DNA of 20,384 nt from Sphingobacteriia bacterium. Lineage in GTDB: Bacteria > Bacteroidota > Bacteroidia > NS11-12g > UBA955. The stretch lies in the NCBI GenBank assembly GCA_021151535.1, contig JAGKXC010000033.1, forward strand, positions 1 to 20,384, given 5' to 3'. The translations under genes and the position numbers were made by a program. This document shows positions 1-7,486 of this stretch, piece after piece; the stretch's first letter is position 1, and the number at the start of each line of letters is the position of its first letter. A model generated the notes under the pieces. That model saw nothing but the letters and a program-made list of their open reading frames with translations. It had not been told where the DNA came from and did not search any database.

Positions 1-63
1 CGTGTTTATGACGCAATTCGATTGAGTGCAATTATTAGAAGCTTTGATGCAATTGTTGGATAA
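1..63 (+). CDS. 3' end of an unidentified gene (partial)
   Basis: Frame 1 is open from the window edge and ends at TAA (61-63), giving 20 residues that finish RSFDAIVG. The rest of the gene lies outside the window. An intrinsic terminator follows 20 bases after the stop, which supports this being a true gene end. The amphipathic pattern loosely recalls the last helix of a STAS (anti-sigma antagonist) domain, but 20 residues are too few to name a family. Confidence 0.6.
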   Translation, partial: RVYDAIRLSAIIRSFDAIVG

Positions 64-82
64 TTCTAATATGATTGTTTAT

Positions 83-120
83 AAAAAGGGGGTGGTATAA
101 CCATCCCCTTTTTTATTTTT
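83..120 (+). terminator. Strong rho-independent terminator
   Basis: A 13-bp stem pairs 83-95 (AAAAAGGGGGTGG) with 101-113 (CCATCCCCTTTTT) around the 5-nt loop TATAA. There is one G-T wobble (92/104). The 3' arm runs straight into a T-rich tract to 120. It closes the gene ending at 63 and insulates the membrane-protein gene that starts at 145. Confidence 0.9.
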
Positions 121-144
121 ACGCATTGTACTAAATATAATTTC

Positions 145-858
145 GTGACGCATTTAAAAACTTCCATTACATTCTTCAAAAACAACTATGTCTTCTTTTT
201 GATGCAAGCAATTTTATTATATTTTGTTCTATTTAAAATTACAAATTTTAGCCACATTCATCATGTATCAAATGAAGTTTTTGAACTCTCAAAATACAAA
301 ATAAATCTTGAAGCATATAAAATCATAAGTAGCGAAAACAATCCAAAATTAATAGGGTTCTTCCCTAATCTAATTACCAAATCTAACCTCACATTTTGTT
401 ATTTGTTGTTCGTCCTTTGTGTTACAATCATTTTAAATACAATTACATATAAAATTTTTAAATACAATTTTAAAATTAATATATTTTTGTTTATACTAAT
501 TCAATTTTTAGTATTTTTCACTTTATATTTACTGTTTTTTGGAAGTCCAATACAAATGAATCTAATAGGATTTATAAGCATAATTGCTGGCACTATTTCT
601 AATATAAACATGTTTAATGACTTAATTAAAATGTCAAATAAAGAAAGGTATCTTTTAGAAGTATTTTTAGCATTAATTGTTATTTTTATAAATCTGTGCA
701 ACTTTAGTACAACATCAATAATTACAATTGGTTTTGCTCTTCTATGTTTATTGCTTCTGAAAAAATTTAATCAAAAACTTCTATCGTCTAGTCCAATTGA
801 ATTGTCTTTTGTCTTTTTGGGGTTAAATGCTTGTTTGGCATTTTTGAGTTGGCTATAA
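145..858 (+). CDS. Orphan multi-pass membrane protein, function unknown
   Basis: The 237-residue product is dominated by hydrophobic stretches. About seven membrane segments can be read, near residues 13-31, 83-101, 110-130, 136-155, 170-186, 190-207 and 219-236, with short Lys/Asn-rich loops. One longer loop (about 32-82) follows the first segment. No motif of a known transporter or enzyme is visible and I cannot name a family. The start is uncertain. GTG at 145 keeps the first membrane segment whole, while ATG at 202 would cut into it. A near-match promoter box (TAATTTCG, 138-145) sits almost on the GTG and would favour the later start. The gene is visibly richer in A+T (ATA, AAT and TTT codons) than its neighbours. 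It stands alone between a terminator and the carB promoter, so context gives no clue to its role. Confidence 0.6.
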   Translation: MTHLKTSITFFKNNYVFFLMQAILLYFVLFKITNFSHIHHVSNEVFELSKYKINLEAYKIISSENNPKLIGFFPNLITKSNLTFCYLLFVLCVTIILNTITYKIFKYNFKINIFLFILIQFLVFFTLYLLFFGSPIQMNLIGFISIIAGTISNINMFNDLIKMSNKERYLLEVFLALIVIFINLCNFSTTSIITIGFALLCLLLLKKFNQKLLSSSPIELSFVFLGLNACLAFLSWL

Positions 859-958
859 CAGATTCATAAAACAACAAACCAACTATGTGATATGGAGCTA
901 TTTAACAGTTATTTTTACATAACTGATAAATTAATAAGCATATCAACTTTCCATACAC

Positions 959-966
959 TAACTTTG
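959..966 (+). promoter_or_regulatory. carB -7 promoter box TAACTTTG
   Basis: This is an exact match to the Bacteroidota -7 consensus TAnnTTTG, 16 nt upstream of the carB ATG. No clear TTG-type -33 element is seen at the usual distance. The implied leader is only about a dozen bases. A GGAG lies 2 nt before the start codon, which is closer than a normal Shine-Dalgarno spacing. Confidence 0.6.
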
Positions 967-982
967 TGCAATTTTTGGAGTT

Positions 983-3814
983 ATGCCTAAGGATACATCA
1001 TTAAGACACATTTTAATTATCGGAAGTGGACCCATCATTATTGGTCAGGCCTGTGAATTTGATTATTCAGGATCACAAGCAGCTAGAAGCTTGAGAGAAG
1101 AAGGAATTATTGTTTCTCTTATTAACTCAAATCCTGCAACAATCATGACCGATAAACTAAACGCAGATCACGTTTATTTATGGCCATTAACCCCAGAAAG
1201 TATCGAGCAAATCCTTTTAGAACATAAAACTGGCACACCTATCGATGCAGTTTTGCCAACAATGGGTGGACAAACAGCATTGAATCTTGCAAAAGAATGT
1301 GATGAATTAGGGATCTGGGAAAAACATAATTGCAGAATTATCGGCGTTAACATTGAAGCGATTGACAAAATGGAAGACCGCGAAAAATTCCGTCAATTAA
1401 TGATTGAATTAGGCGTTGGTGTTGCACAAAGTCAGATTGCAAATAGCTTTCTAGAAGGAAAAGAAATTGCACAAAAAATTGGTTTCCCCATTGTTATTAG
1501 ACCAAGTTACACGCTGGGTGGAACAGGAGGTAGCATCGTATATAAGAAAGAAGAATTTGATGCAGCGTTACAAAGAGGATTAGAAGCATCGCCCGTACAT
1601 GAAGTTTTGGTTGAACAAGCTGTTTTGGGTTGGAAAGAATATGAATTCGAGCTTTTACGCGATAAAAAAGATGATATCGCAGTAATCTGTACAATTGAAA
1701 ACTTCGACCCAATGGGTATTCATACTGGCGATAGTATTACTGTTGCTCCGGCGATGACATTGAGCGATACGGCATTCCAAAAAATGCGCGATATGGCATT
1801 CAAAATGATGCGTTCAATGGGCGATTTTTCTGGTGGATGTAATGTTCAGTTCTCTGTAAACCCTGAAGACGAAGAAATTATCGCTATTGAAATTAATCCC
1901 CGTGTTAGCAGAAGTAGTGCATTAGCGTCAAAAGCAACTGGCTATCCAATTGCAAAAATTGCTTCCAAATTAGCCATTGGTTACTACTTAGATGAACTTA
2001 CAAATCCAGTAACTAAAACAACAAGTGCTTTCTTCGAACCCGCTTTAGACTATGTAATTGTTAAAATTCCACGTTTTAACTTTGATAAATTCCATGGTGC
2101 CGACACGCGCCTTGGCTTCCAAATGAAAAGTGTGGGAGAAGTAATGGCGATAGGCAGAAGCTTCCAAGAAGCATTACAAAAAGCCTGTCAAAGTTTAGAA
2201 ATCAATAGACACGGTCTTGGTGCAGATTCTAAAGTTAGTAGAAATTTAGAAGAATTAATCCATGGTCTTGAATATGCTTCTTGGAATAGAATTTTCCAAG
2301 TAAAGGATGCACTGGCATTAGGAGTACCAATTAGTTCTGTTCAAAAAATCACCAAAATTGATCGTTGGTTCTTGGAACAGATTAATGATTTGGTTAAAAC
2401 AGAAACTGAAATAAGAAGATACAATGCTGAAAACATACCTGTTTCTTTATTAAAGCAATCTAAAGAAAAAGGATTCTCTGATGAGCAAATCGCTTGGTTA
2501 ATGGGTGGCAATACCACTGCAGAACATATTTACGAAAAAAGAAAACAATGTGGAATCACCAGAGTCTATAAAATGGTAGATACATGTAGTGCGGAGTTTC
2601 CATCGCCTACAAACTATTTCTATTCTACATTCGACGGAGAAAACGAAAGCATAAAATCTGATAAAAAGAAGATATTTGTTTTAGGTTCTGGCCCTAATAG
2701 AATTGGCCAAGGAATTGAATTTGATTACTCCTGTGTACATGGAATTTTAGCAGCCAGAGAAAGTGGTTATGAAGCAATAATGATCAATTGCAATCCAGAA
2801 ACTGTGAGTACGGATTTTGACATGGCGGATAAGCTTTATTTTGAACCTATTTATTGGGAACATTTAATTGAATTAATTGAGTTTGAAAAGCCAGAGGGAG
2901 TAATTGTGCAATTGGGCGGTCAAACTGCATTAAAACTTGCAGAGAGATTCCATGAAAAAGGGATAAAGATTATAGGAACATCTTTTGATAGCATGGATAT
3001 TGCCGAAGATCGTGGAAGATTCTCAGACTTATTAGCTGAATTAGAGATTCCATATCCAAAATATGGTGTTGCGATAGATGCTGAGGAAGCCATTGTAATA
3101 GCCAATCAAGTTGGTTACCCGGTGCTGGTTAGACCAAGTTACGTTTTGGGTGGCCAAGGTATGGTAATCGTAATAAATGATGAAGAATTAGAGACAGCCG
3201 TAGTTAAATTATTGGGTGATTTACCTGGAAACAGAGTATTAATTGACCATTTCTTAGATCGGGCTGAAGAATCAGAAAGTGATAGTATTTGTGATGGCGA
3301 TGATGTACATATCATTGGAATGATGGAGCATATTGAGCCCGCAGGAATTCACTCAGGTGATTCAAGTGCTGTGTTGCCACCTTTCTCATTAAGTGATAAT
3401 GTAAAAGAACAAATGGCAACCTATACAGAAAAAATAGCCAAGGCTCTTCAAATAAAAGGTCTTTTAAATATTCAGTTTGCTATAAAAAACGAAAAAGTAT
3501 ATGTGATTGAAGCCAACCCACGTGCATCAAGAACAGTTCCTTTCATCTGCAAAGCTTATGATGTTCCATACGTAAACATTGCTACAAAAGTTATGTTAGG
3601 TGTTAACAAATTGAAAGACTTTACGATTCCAGCAAGGCCTGCAGGGTATGCAATAAAACAACCTGTTTTTAGCTTTAACAAATTCCCAGGTGTAAGCAGG
3701 GAATTAGGTCCAGAAATGAAGAGTACGGGTGAAGCAATTTTGTTTATTAAGGATCTTAAAGATCCCGTTTTCAGAGAACTTTACAAACAAAAAAGCATGT
3801 ATTTGAGCCATTAA
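983..3814 (+). CDS. carB: Carbamoyl-phosphate synthase large subunit without the MGS regulatory domain
   Basis: With the CarA glutaminase, CarB makes carbamoyl phosphate from bicarbonate, ammonia from glutamine, and two ATP, for pyrimidine and arginine synthesis. The two homologous halves are clear. The first begins GSGPIIIGQACEFDYSGSQA near residue 14. The linker carries the family signature VDTCSAEFPSPTNYFYST near 530-550. The second half opens GSGPNRIGQGIEFDY at about residue 568. ATP-grasp signatures such as RPSYTLGGTGG and RPSYVLGGQGM are present in the respective halves. At 943 residues it is about 130 shorter than the E. coli enzyme (1073). It stops right after the second synthetase domain, so the C-terminal MGS-like domain that binds UMP, IMP and ornithine in E. 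coli is absent. The stop is clean and no remnant follows in the downstream 50 bases. carA is not adjacent; pyrF lies 11 kb away. Confidence 0.97.
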   Translation: MPKDTSLRHILIIGSGPIIIGQACEFDYSGSQAARSLREEGIIVSLINSNPATIMTDKLNADHVYLWPLTPESIEQILLEHKTGTPIDAVLPTMGGQTALNLAKECDELGIWEKHNCRIIGVNIEAIDKMEDREKFRQLMIELGVGVAQSQIANSFLEGKEIAQKIGFPIVIRPSYTLGGTGGSIVYKKEEFDAALQRGLEASPVHEVLVEQAVLGWKEYEFELLRDKKDDIAVICTIENFDPMGIHTGDSITVAPAMTLSDTAFQKMRDMAFKMMRSMGDFSGGCNVQFSVNPEDEEIIAIEINPRVSRSSALASKATGYPIAKIASKLAIGYYLDELTNPVTKTTSAFFEPALDYVIVKIPRFNFDKFHGADTRLGFQMKSVGEVMAIGRSFQEALQKACQSLEINRHGLGADSKVSRNLEELIHGLEYASWNRIFQVKDALALGVPISSVQKITKIDRWFLEQINDLVKTETEIRRYNAENIPVSLLKQSKEKGFSDEQIAWLMGGNTTAEHIYEKRKQCGITRVYKMVDTCSAEFPSPTNYFYSTFDGENESIKSDKKKIFVLGSGPNRIGQGIEFDYSCVHGILAARESGYEAIMINCNPETVSTDFDMADKLYFEPIYWEHLIELIEFEKPEGVIVQLGGQTALKLAERFHEKGIKIIGTSFDSMDIAEDRGRFSDLLAELEIPYPKYGVAIDAEEAIVIANQVGYPVLVRPSYVLGGQGMVIVINDEELETAVVKLLGDLPGNRVLIDHFLDRAEESESDSICDGDDVHIIGMMEHIEPAGIHSGDSSAVLPPFSLSDNVKEQMATYTEKIAKALQIKGLLNIQFAIKNEKVYVIEANPRASRTVPFICKAYDVPYVNIATKVMLGVNKLKDFTIPARPAGYAIKQPVFSFNKFPGVSRELGPEMKSTGEAILFIKDLKDPVFRELYKQKSMYLSH

Positions 3815-3865
3815 AAATTTTTTTTGGCATAGTATTTGGCAATGGCTGATTATAAAAATGCAGCC

Positions 3866-4360
3866 ATGAAAAATTTATTACTTCTAATCCTCAGTTTAAT
3901 CAGCGTGCAGCTATCGCAAGCACAAGCTGTTCAAGACTTTACTCATGGTATTTTTGTAGAAAATCAAGCATTTGTTAGTAATCCATCTCAATGGCTAGGA
4001 AAAGTTATTGAATTACGCAACATCCCATACGTTGGCACCAAGCCGAGTAATGTTAACACCAATAGAGCACCGTTAAACAATGGTCCGGTTAACAACTCAC
4101 AATCTCCCAAGGAATCACAAACAGTTTTTACTCAACCAACTAGTCCTGGTGGAAATACCACATTAAATCTAAGCAACTGCCCAAATTTAGATGGATATTC
4201 AACCCAAATTTTCTCTGTAACCCCTAACCAAAAAGTATGCTTTATTTTAACCTCAGCCGTTGCTAAGCAACTGCCTGCTCGAAGTTCAAAATTGGCACTT
4301 TACGTTTATTGTAAACCCGATGGAACGTTTGAAATTAAAAGAGTTAAAAGAATAGGATAA
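3866..4360 (+). CDS. Secreted protein of an unrecognised tandem-duplicated family (copy 1)
   Basis: This 164-residue protein starts with a signal peptide, MKNLLLLILSLISVQLSQA, probably cut before QAVQDF. I chose ATG 3866 because the open frame can be extended only to a TTG at 3836, which would place a charged stretch before the signal peptide. The mature part has an N-terminal block (AVQDFTHGIFVE, then PSQWLGKVIELRNIP), a linker of about 50 residues rich in Asn, Pro, Ser and Thr, and a C-terminal block with three Cys that ends CKPDGTFEIKRVKRIG. The blocks match the next gene closely while the linkers differ, so the pair is an old tandem duplication. The LGKV.EL motif near the N-terminus loosely recalls OB-fold strands, but this is inference. 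Periplasmic, extracellular or surface location is expected. It lies 51 nt after carB. Confidence 0.8.
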   Translation: MKNLLLLILSLISVQLSQAQAVQDFTHGIFVENQAFVSNPSQWLGKVIELRNIPYVGTKPSNVNTNRAPLNNGPVNNSQSPKESQTVFTQPTSPGGNTTLNLSNCPNLDGYSTQIFSVTPNQKVCFILTSAVAKQLPARSSKLALYVYCKPDGTFEIKRVKRIG

Positions 4361-4376
4361 GCAATCAACAAATCAA

Positions 4377-4384
4377 TATCTTTG
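4377..4384 (+). promoter_or_regulatory. -7 promoter box TATCTTTG upstream of the second paralogue
   Basis: This is an exact TAnnTTTG match in the 44-bp gap between the two paralogous genes, 20 nt before the ATG at 4405. It suggests that copy 2 can be transcribed on its own, separately from copy 1. No convincing -33 element was seen. Confidence 0.5.
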
Positions 4385-4404
4385 AATATAAAAACAACAA
4401 CATT

Positions 4405-4935
4405 ATGAAAAAACTAATCATTTCATCCCTGTTTATAGCCATACTTGGTGTTTCATATAGCCATGCTCAAGCAGTGCAAGATTTTACGCACGGTATCTTT
4501 GTAGAAAAAGCAGATTTTGCCAAAGATCCAAGCAAATTCTTAGGCAAAGTAGTAGAATTAAAAGAGATACCATTTGCACCGGTTAAAGTAGTTACGCCAA
4601 CAACAAAGCCTAAAGCTGCAAGTCCTATCCAAAAAACACCTGTTAAACAAAGTGGTGTTAACACGCAAGCACCCAGCACAAATTCCAATATTTCTGCTAG
4701 TACTACTCCAGCTAGTTCACCAGGTGCAGCAAACAACGGAAGTTCTATGGATTGTCCAGCAATCAAAGGTTTTACTGCTCAGATCATTCATGTAACACCT
4801 ACATGGGGTCCATGCATGAGCATTAGCAATACTGTAAAAAATCAATTTCCTAAGCAAGCTTGCAACATTGATATGTTTGTATTTTGTAAGCCTGATGGCA
4901 CTTACGAAATCAAAAGAGTTCGTGCTTCAAAATAA
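4405..4935 (+). CDS. Secreted protein of an unrecognised tandem-duplicated family (copy 2)
   Basis: This 176-residue protein begins with a signal peptide, MKKLIISSLFIAILGVSYSHA. It is followed by QAVQDFTHGIFVE, identical over 13 residues to copy 1. Next come the shared motif LGKVVELKEIP, a Pro/Thr/Ser/Ala-rich linker of about 65 residues, and a C-terminal block ending FCKPDGTYEIKRVRASK. Three Cys positions are shared with copy 1 (CPAIKGF, GPCMSI, FCKPDG) and a fourth (QACNID) is unique to this copy. The family is not one I can name. Disulfide-stabilised secreted domains joined by a flexible linker are a fair reading of the sequence, but binding partner and role are unknown. The gene is convergent with the helicase gene, and a hairpin lies between them. 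Confidence 0.82.
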   Translation: MKKLIISSLFIAILGVSYSHAQAVQDFTHGIFVEKADFAKDPSKFLGKVVELKEIPFAPVKVVTPTTKPKAASPIQKTPVKQSGVNTQAPSTNSNISASTTPASSPGAANNGSSMDCPAIKGFTAQIIHVTPTWGPCMSISNTVKNQFPKQACNIDMFVFCKPDGTYEIKRVRASK

Positions 4936-4943
4936 TAAGCCTT

Positions 4944-4979
4944 ATGGTTGCTCTAACAATAAGTTTATTGGGCAACCAT
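4944..4979. terminator. Convergent hairpin terminator overlapping the helicase stop codon
   Basis: ATGGTTGC (4944-4951) pairs perfectly with GCAACCAT (4972-4979). Inside, CAATAA (4957-4962) pairs with TTATTG (4965-4970), leaving a small asymmetric internal loop. The 3' arm is formed by the last codons and the stop of the minus-strand helicase gene. U-tracts on both sides are weak, so termination strength is uncertain, but the position between convergent genes fits a two-way terminator. Confidence 0.6.
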
Positions 4980-7400
4980 TAGCATTTTAGCTATTCTATC
5001 CTCGATTTTCTCAGAGGAAAGTTGCTCTCTCATTCTATCTACAATTAAACCAAAACAGAACGGCGTTGGCTTGTTGATTTCTTGCAACAATAGTTCTTTG
5101 CCATTAATTCTATTTAGCGCTTCTGAAATTCGGCTTACTTGTAATTGTTGAAGATAAACTTCATTTCGAGCTTGCTGCAACAATAAATTGTCAGGCTCAT
5201 AATCAGAAAAAACCTGGTAAAACAATTTTGCACTCGCTTGCAAATGCCTCGCTTTCACTTGTTTATCAGGCCTTCCCTTGAATAACAAACCGCTTATTAC
5301 AGCTATATCCGAAAATTTGCGTTTGCACATTTCCGAGTAATTAGCGCATTGCTCAATATCCTCGGTTAAACATTCCAACGTGAAAATATCCAATTCCAAT
5401 GCTGTTTCAATAGGGATTTCCGTATCGCACAATAGCTCAAATCCATAATCATTCATTGAAATACTAAAAGTTAACGGTACAATTTTGCCTATTCTATAAG
5501 CTAATAACATCGCCAAACCTTCATTTACCAATCGCCCTTCAAAAGGAAAAACAAATAAATGATGCCCTTCATTCGAATGATATGATTCGATCAACATTTG
5601 GTTGGATTTGGGTAAAACACTTCGTTGTTTCTGCACTTCCATTAATGGAATTAACATCTGGATTTCTGGCTTCAAATTATCTTCTTCAGGGCGATAAGTG
5701 TTAAACTCCTGTACTTGTTTTCGTATCAAGTGAGACAACTCAGACGATAAACTCAATCGCCCGCCCATCCAAGAAGGAACAATCGCTTTTTTTGCCTCTG
5801 ATTTGCGCACCAAGGCAATATTTCCATCTATTTTAACAAATGATAACACTCTACCTGCAAAAACAAAATTATCGCCCTGTTTTAACTTAGAGATAAAGTA
5901 TTCCTCAATTGATCCTAAAATCCCTTTGCCCATTTGCTTCACCAAAACAGATTGATCGGATACAATTGTACCAATAGAAAGGCGATGCATCATGGCTAAT
6001 TTTCTGCTTTGGATTTTGTAAACACCGTCTACAAATTCAAGCTTTCTATATTCGTCGTACTGCGATAATGCTTTTGAATTTCCCTCCAAGAAAGCCAGTA
6101 AATCGTGAAAATCAGTCCGCTTTAAACCACTGAAACAATATGTATTTTTCACTGATTGAAAGAGTGCTTCCTCATCAAATCCATCTGAAACAGCCAATGT
6201 GCATATGAATTGCAAAAGCACATCATAGGCTAAAGTAATCGGTTCTCTCGATTCCACAAATCCCGAATCAATGGCATCTTTAATAGCGAGTGCATCTAAT
6301 AACTCCAAACTATTGGTAGGTAAAAAGTAAATTTTACTTGGAGCATCTGGTCTATGACCCGATCTACCCGCACGCTGAATAAACCTTGCTACACTTTTGG
6401 GACTACCAATTTGGATAACTGTATCCACCGGCCTAAAATCAACTCCCAAATCCAAACTACTTGTACAAACAACAGCCTTCAATAACTCCTGATGCAATGA
6501 TTGCTCAACCCAACCCCGCACTTCTGGATTCAATGATCCATGATGGATAGCTATTCTTCCTGCCAAATCCGGATTTTCATCCAATAGATTCTGATACCAT
6601 GTTTCACTTTGTCCTCGGGTATTTGTGAAAATCAAAGTGGTACACGCAGATTCAATAATCGGAATTACTTTTGGTAACAACATTAAACCCATATGGCCAC
6701 TCCAAGGAAATTTTTCAATGGATTCAGGCAGGATAGTATGAATTTCTAGTGTTTTTTTCTGTTGTACTTGAATCAATTCCTGCTCTGTTTTGGGAACTGA
6801 TGCCAACAAAACATCCATCGCTTTTTGCAGGTTTCCAATGGTAGCAGATATACCCCAAATCCTTAATGAAGGTTTTAAATTCTTAAGCCAAGAAATCGCC
6901 AATTCCATTTGCACTCCTCTCTTTGAAGAAAGGAGTTCATGCCATTCATCTACTACAATCAATTCCAAGTTTGCGAAATACTTATCGTAATTTTTAGAAG
7001 CGAGCAATAAATGGAGGGTTTCAGGTGTGGTTACCAAACATGCAGGAGGCTTGGTTTTAATCTCATTTCTGGTTTTTGAATTTGTATCTCCAGTTCTAAC
7101 CAAAACTTTAAAATCAGGATCAATCGTATTTGCTGCATATTGCAAAGCATCGGCGATATCATTACTTAGCGCCTTTAGTGGTGTAATCCATAACAAGAAA
7201 ACACCTTTTTTAGATCGATTTTTCTGATAAGCGTCAATAATCGCAGGCAAACCAATAGAATAGGTTTTACCCATTCCAGTTGGGGCATTAATTAAACCAG
7301 AATTTCCTTGAAAATATGCATTTGCAGCCGCAATTTGAAAATCAGCAGCCGACCAATTTTTTTCAGAAAACCATTGATTATAGATTGTTTTCCAATGCAT
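4965..7400 (-). CDS. Ligase-associated-type DExH-box DNA helicase (Lhr-like)
   Basis: This 811-residue superfamily 2 helicase resembles the bacterial ligase-associated DExH helicase family, relatives of Lhr. Visible motifs are Walker A APTGMGKT (39-46), TPLKALSND near 73-81, TPETLHLLL near 125-133, the Walker B box DEWH (151-154), SAT (185-187), the DLGVDF region near 317-322, and QRAGRSGHR (342-350). The long C-terminal half, with motifs such as FKGRPDKQVKARHLQAS, matches the family and rules out a RecQ or plain DEAD-box RNA helicase. The length is usual for the family. Elsewhere these genes commonly sit beside an ATP-dependent DNA ligase, an exonuclease and a metallophosphoesterase. None is present here within about 5 kb on the 5' side or 4 kb on the 3' side. 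It is expected to remodel DNA during repair. The start is ATG with no competing upstream start. Confidence 0.9.
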   Translation of the reverse strand: MHWKTIYNQWFSEKNWSAADFQIAAANAYFQGNSGLINAPTGMGKTYSIGLPAIIDAYQKNRSKKGVFLLWITPLKALSNDIADALQYAANTIDPDFKVLVRTGDTNSKTRNEIKTKPPACLVTTPETLHLLLASKNYDKYFANLELIVVDEWHELLSSKRGVQMELAISWLKNLKPSLRIWGISATIGNLQKAMDVLLASVPKTEQELIQVQQKKTLEIHTILPESIEKFPWSGHMGLMLLPKVIPIIESACTTLIFTNTRGQSETWYQNLLDENPDLAGRIAIHHGSLNPEVRGWVEQSLHQELLKAVVCTSSLDLGVDFRPVDTVIQIGSPKSVARFIQRAGRSGHRPDAPSKIYFLPTNSLELLDALAIKDAIDSGFVESREPITLAYDVLLQFICTLAVSDGFDEEALFQSVKNTYCFSGLKRTDFHDLLAFLEGNSKALSQYDEYRKLEFVDGVYKIQSRKLAMMHRLSIGTIVSDQSVLVKQMGKGILGSIEEYFISKLKQGDNFVFAGRVLSFVKIDGNIALVRKSEAKKAIVPSWMGGRLSLSSELSHLIRKQVQEFNTYRPEEDNLKPEIQMLIPLMEVQKQRSVLPKSNQMLIESYHSNEGHHLFVFPFEGRLVNEGLAMLLAYRIGKIVPLTFSISMNDYGFELLCDTEIPIETALELDIFTLECLTEDIEQCANYSEMCKRKFSDIAVISGLLFKGRPDKQVKARHLQASAKLFYQVFSDYEPDNLLLQQARNEVYLQQLQVSRISEALNRINGKELLLQEINKPTPFCFGLIVDRMREQLSSEKIEDRIAKMLMVAQ

Positions 7401-7432
7401 TTCAGAGTACTTAAGTAAGAAACAAATTACTC

Positions 7433-7440
7433 CAAAGATG
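7433..7440 (-). promoter_or_regulatory. Possible helicase -7 promoter box (CATCTTTG, 7 of 8)
   Basis: On the minus strand this reads CATCTTTG, one base off TAnnTTTG. It lies 32 nt before the helicase ATG, in the 86-bp gap after ricT. That gap holds no other clear signal and no strong terminator for ricT, so read-through from ricT is also possible. Confidence 0.3.
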
Positions 7441-7486
7441 GATTGAAAATCAACCTTAATATTATGACAATTTTAAAGTTTAAAGA

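Noticed and set aside
3836..3865. TTG start for the first secreted paralogue
   Set aside because: It would put MAMADYKNAA before a textbook signal peptide. The paralogue starts directly at MKK, matching MKN at 3866.
4467..4766. 99-codon minus-strand frame antisense to the second secreted paralogue
   Set aside because: It is a shadow of a Pro/Thr/Ala-rich linker. It has no signal, promoter or family resemblance, and the sense frame has a signal peptide and a paralogue.
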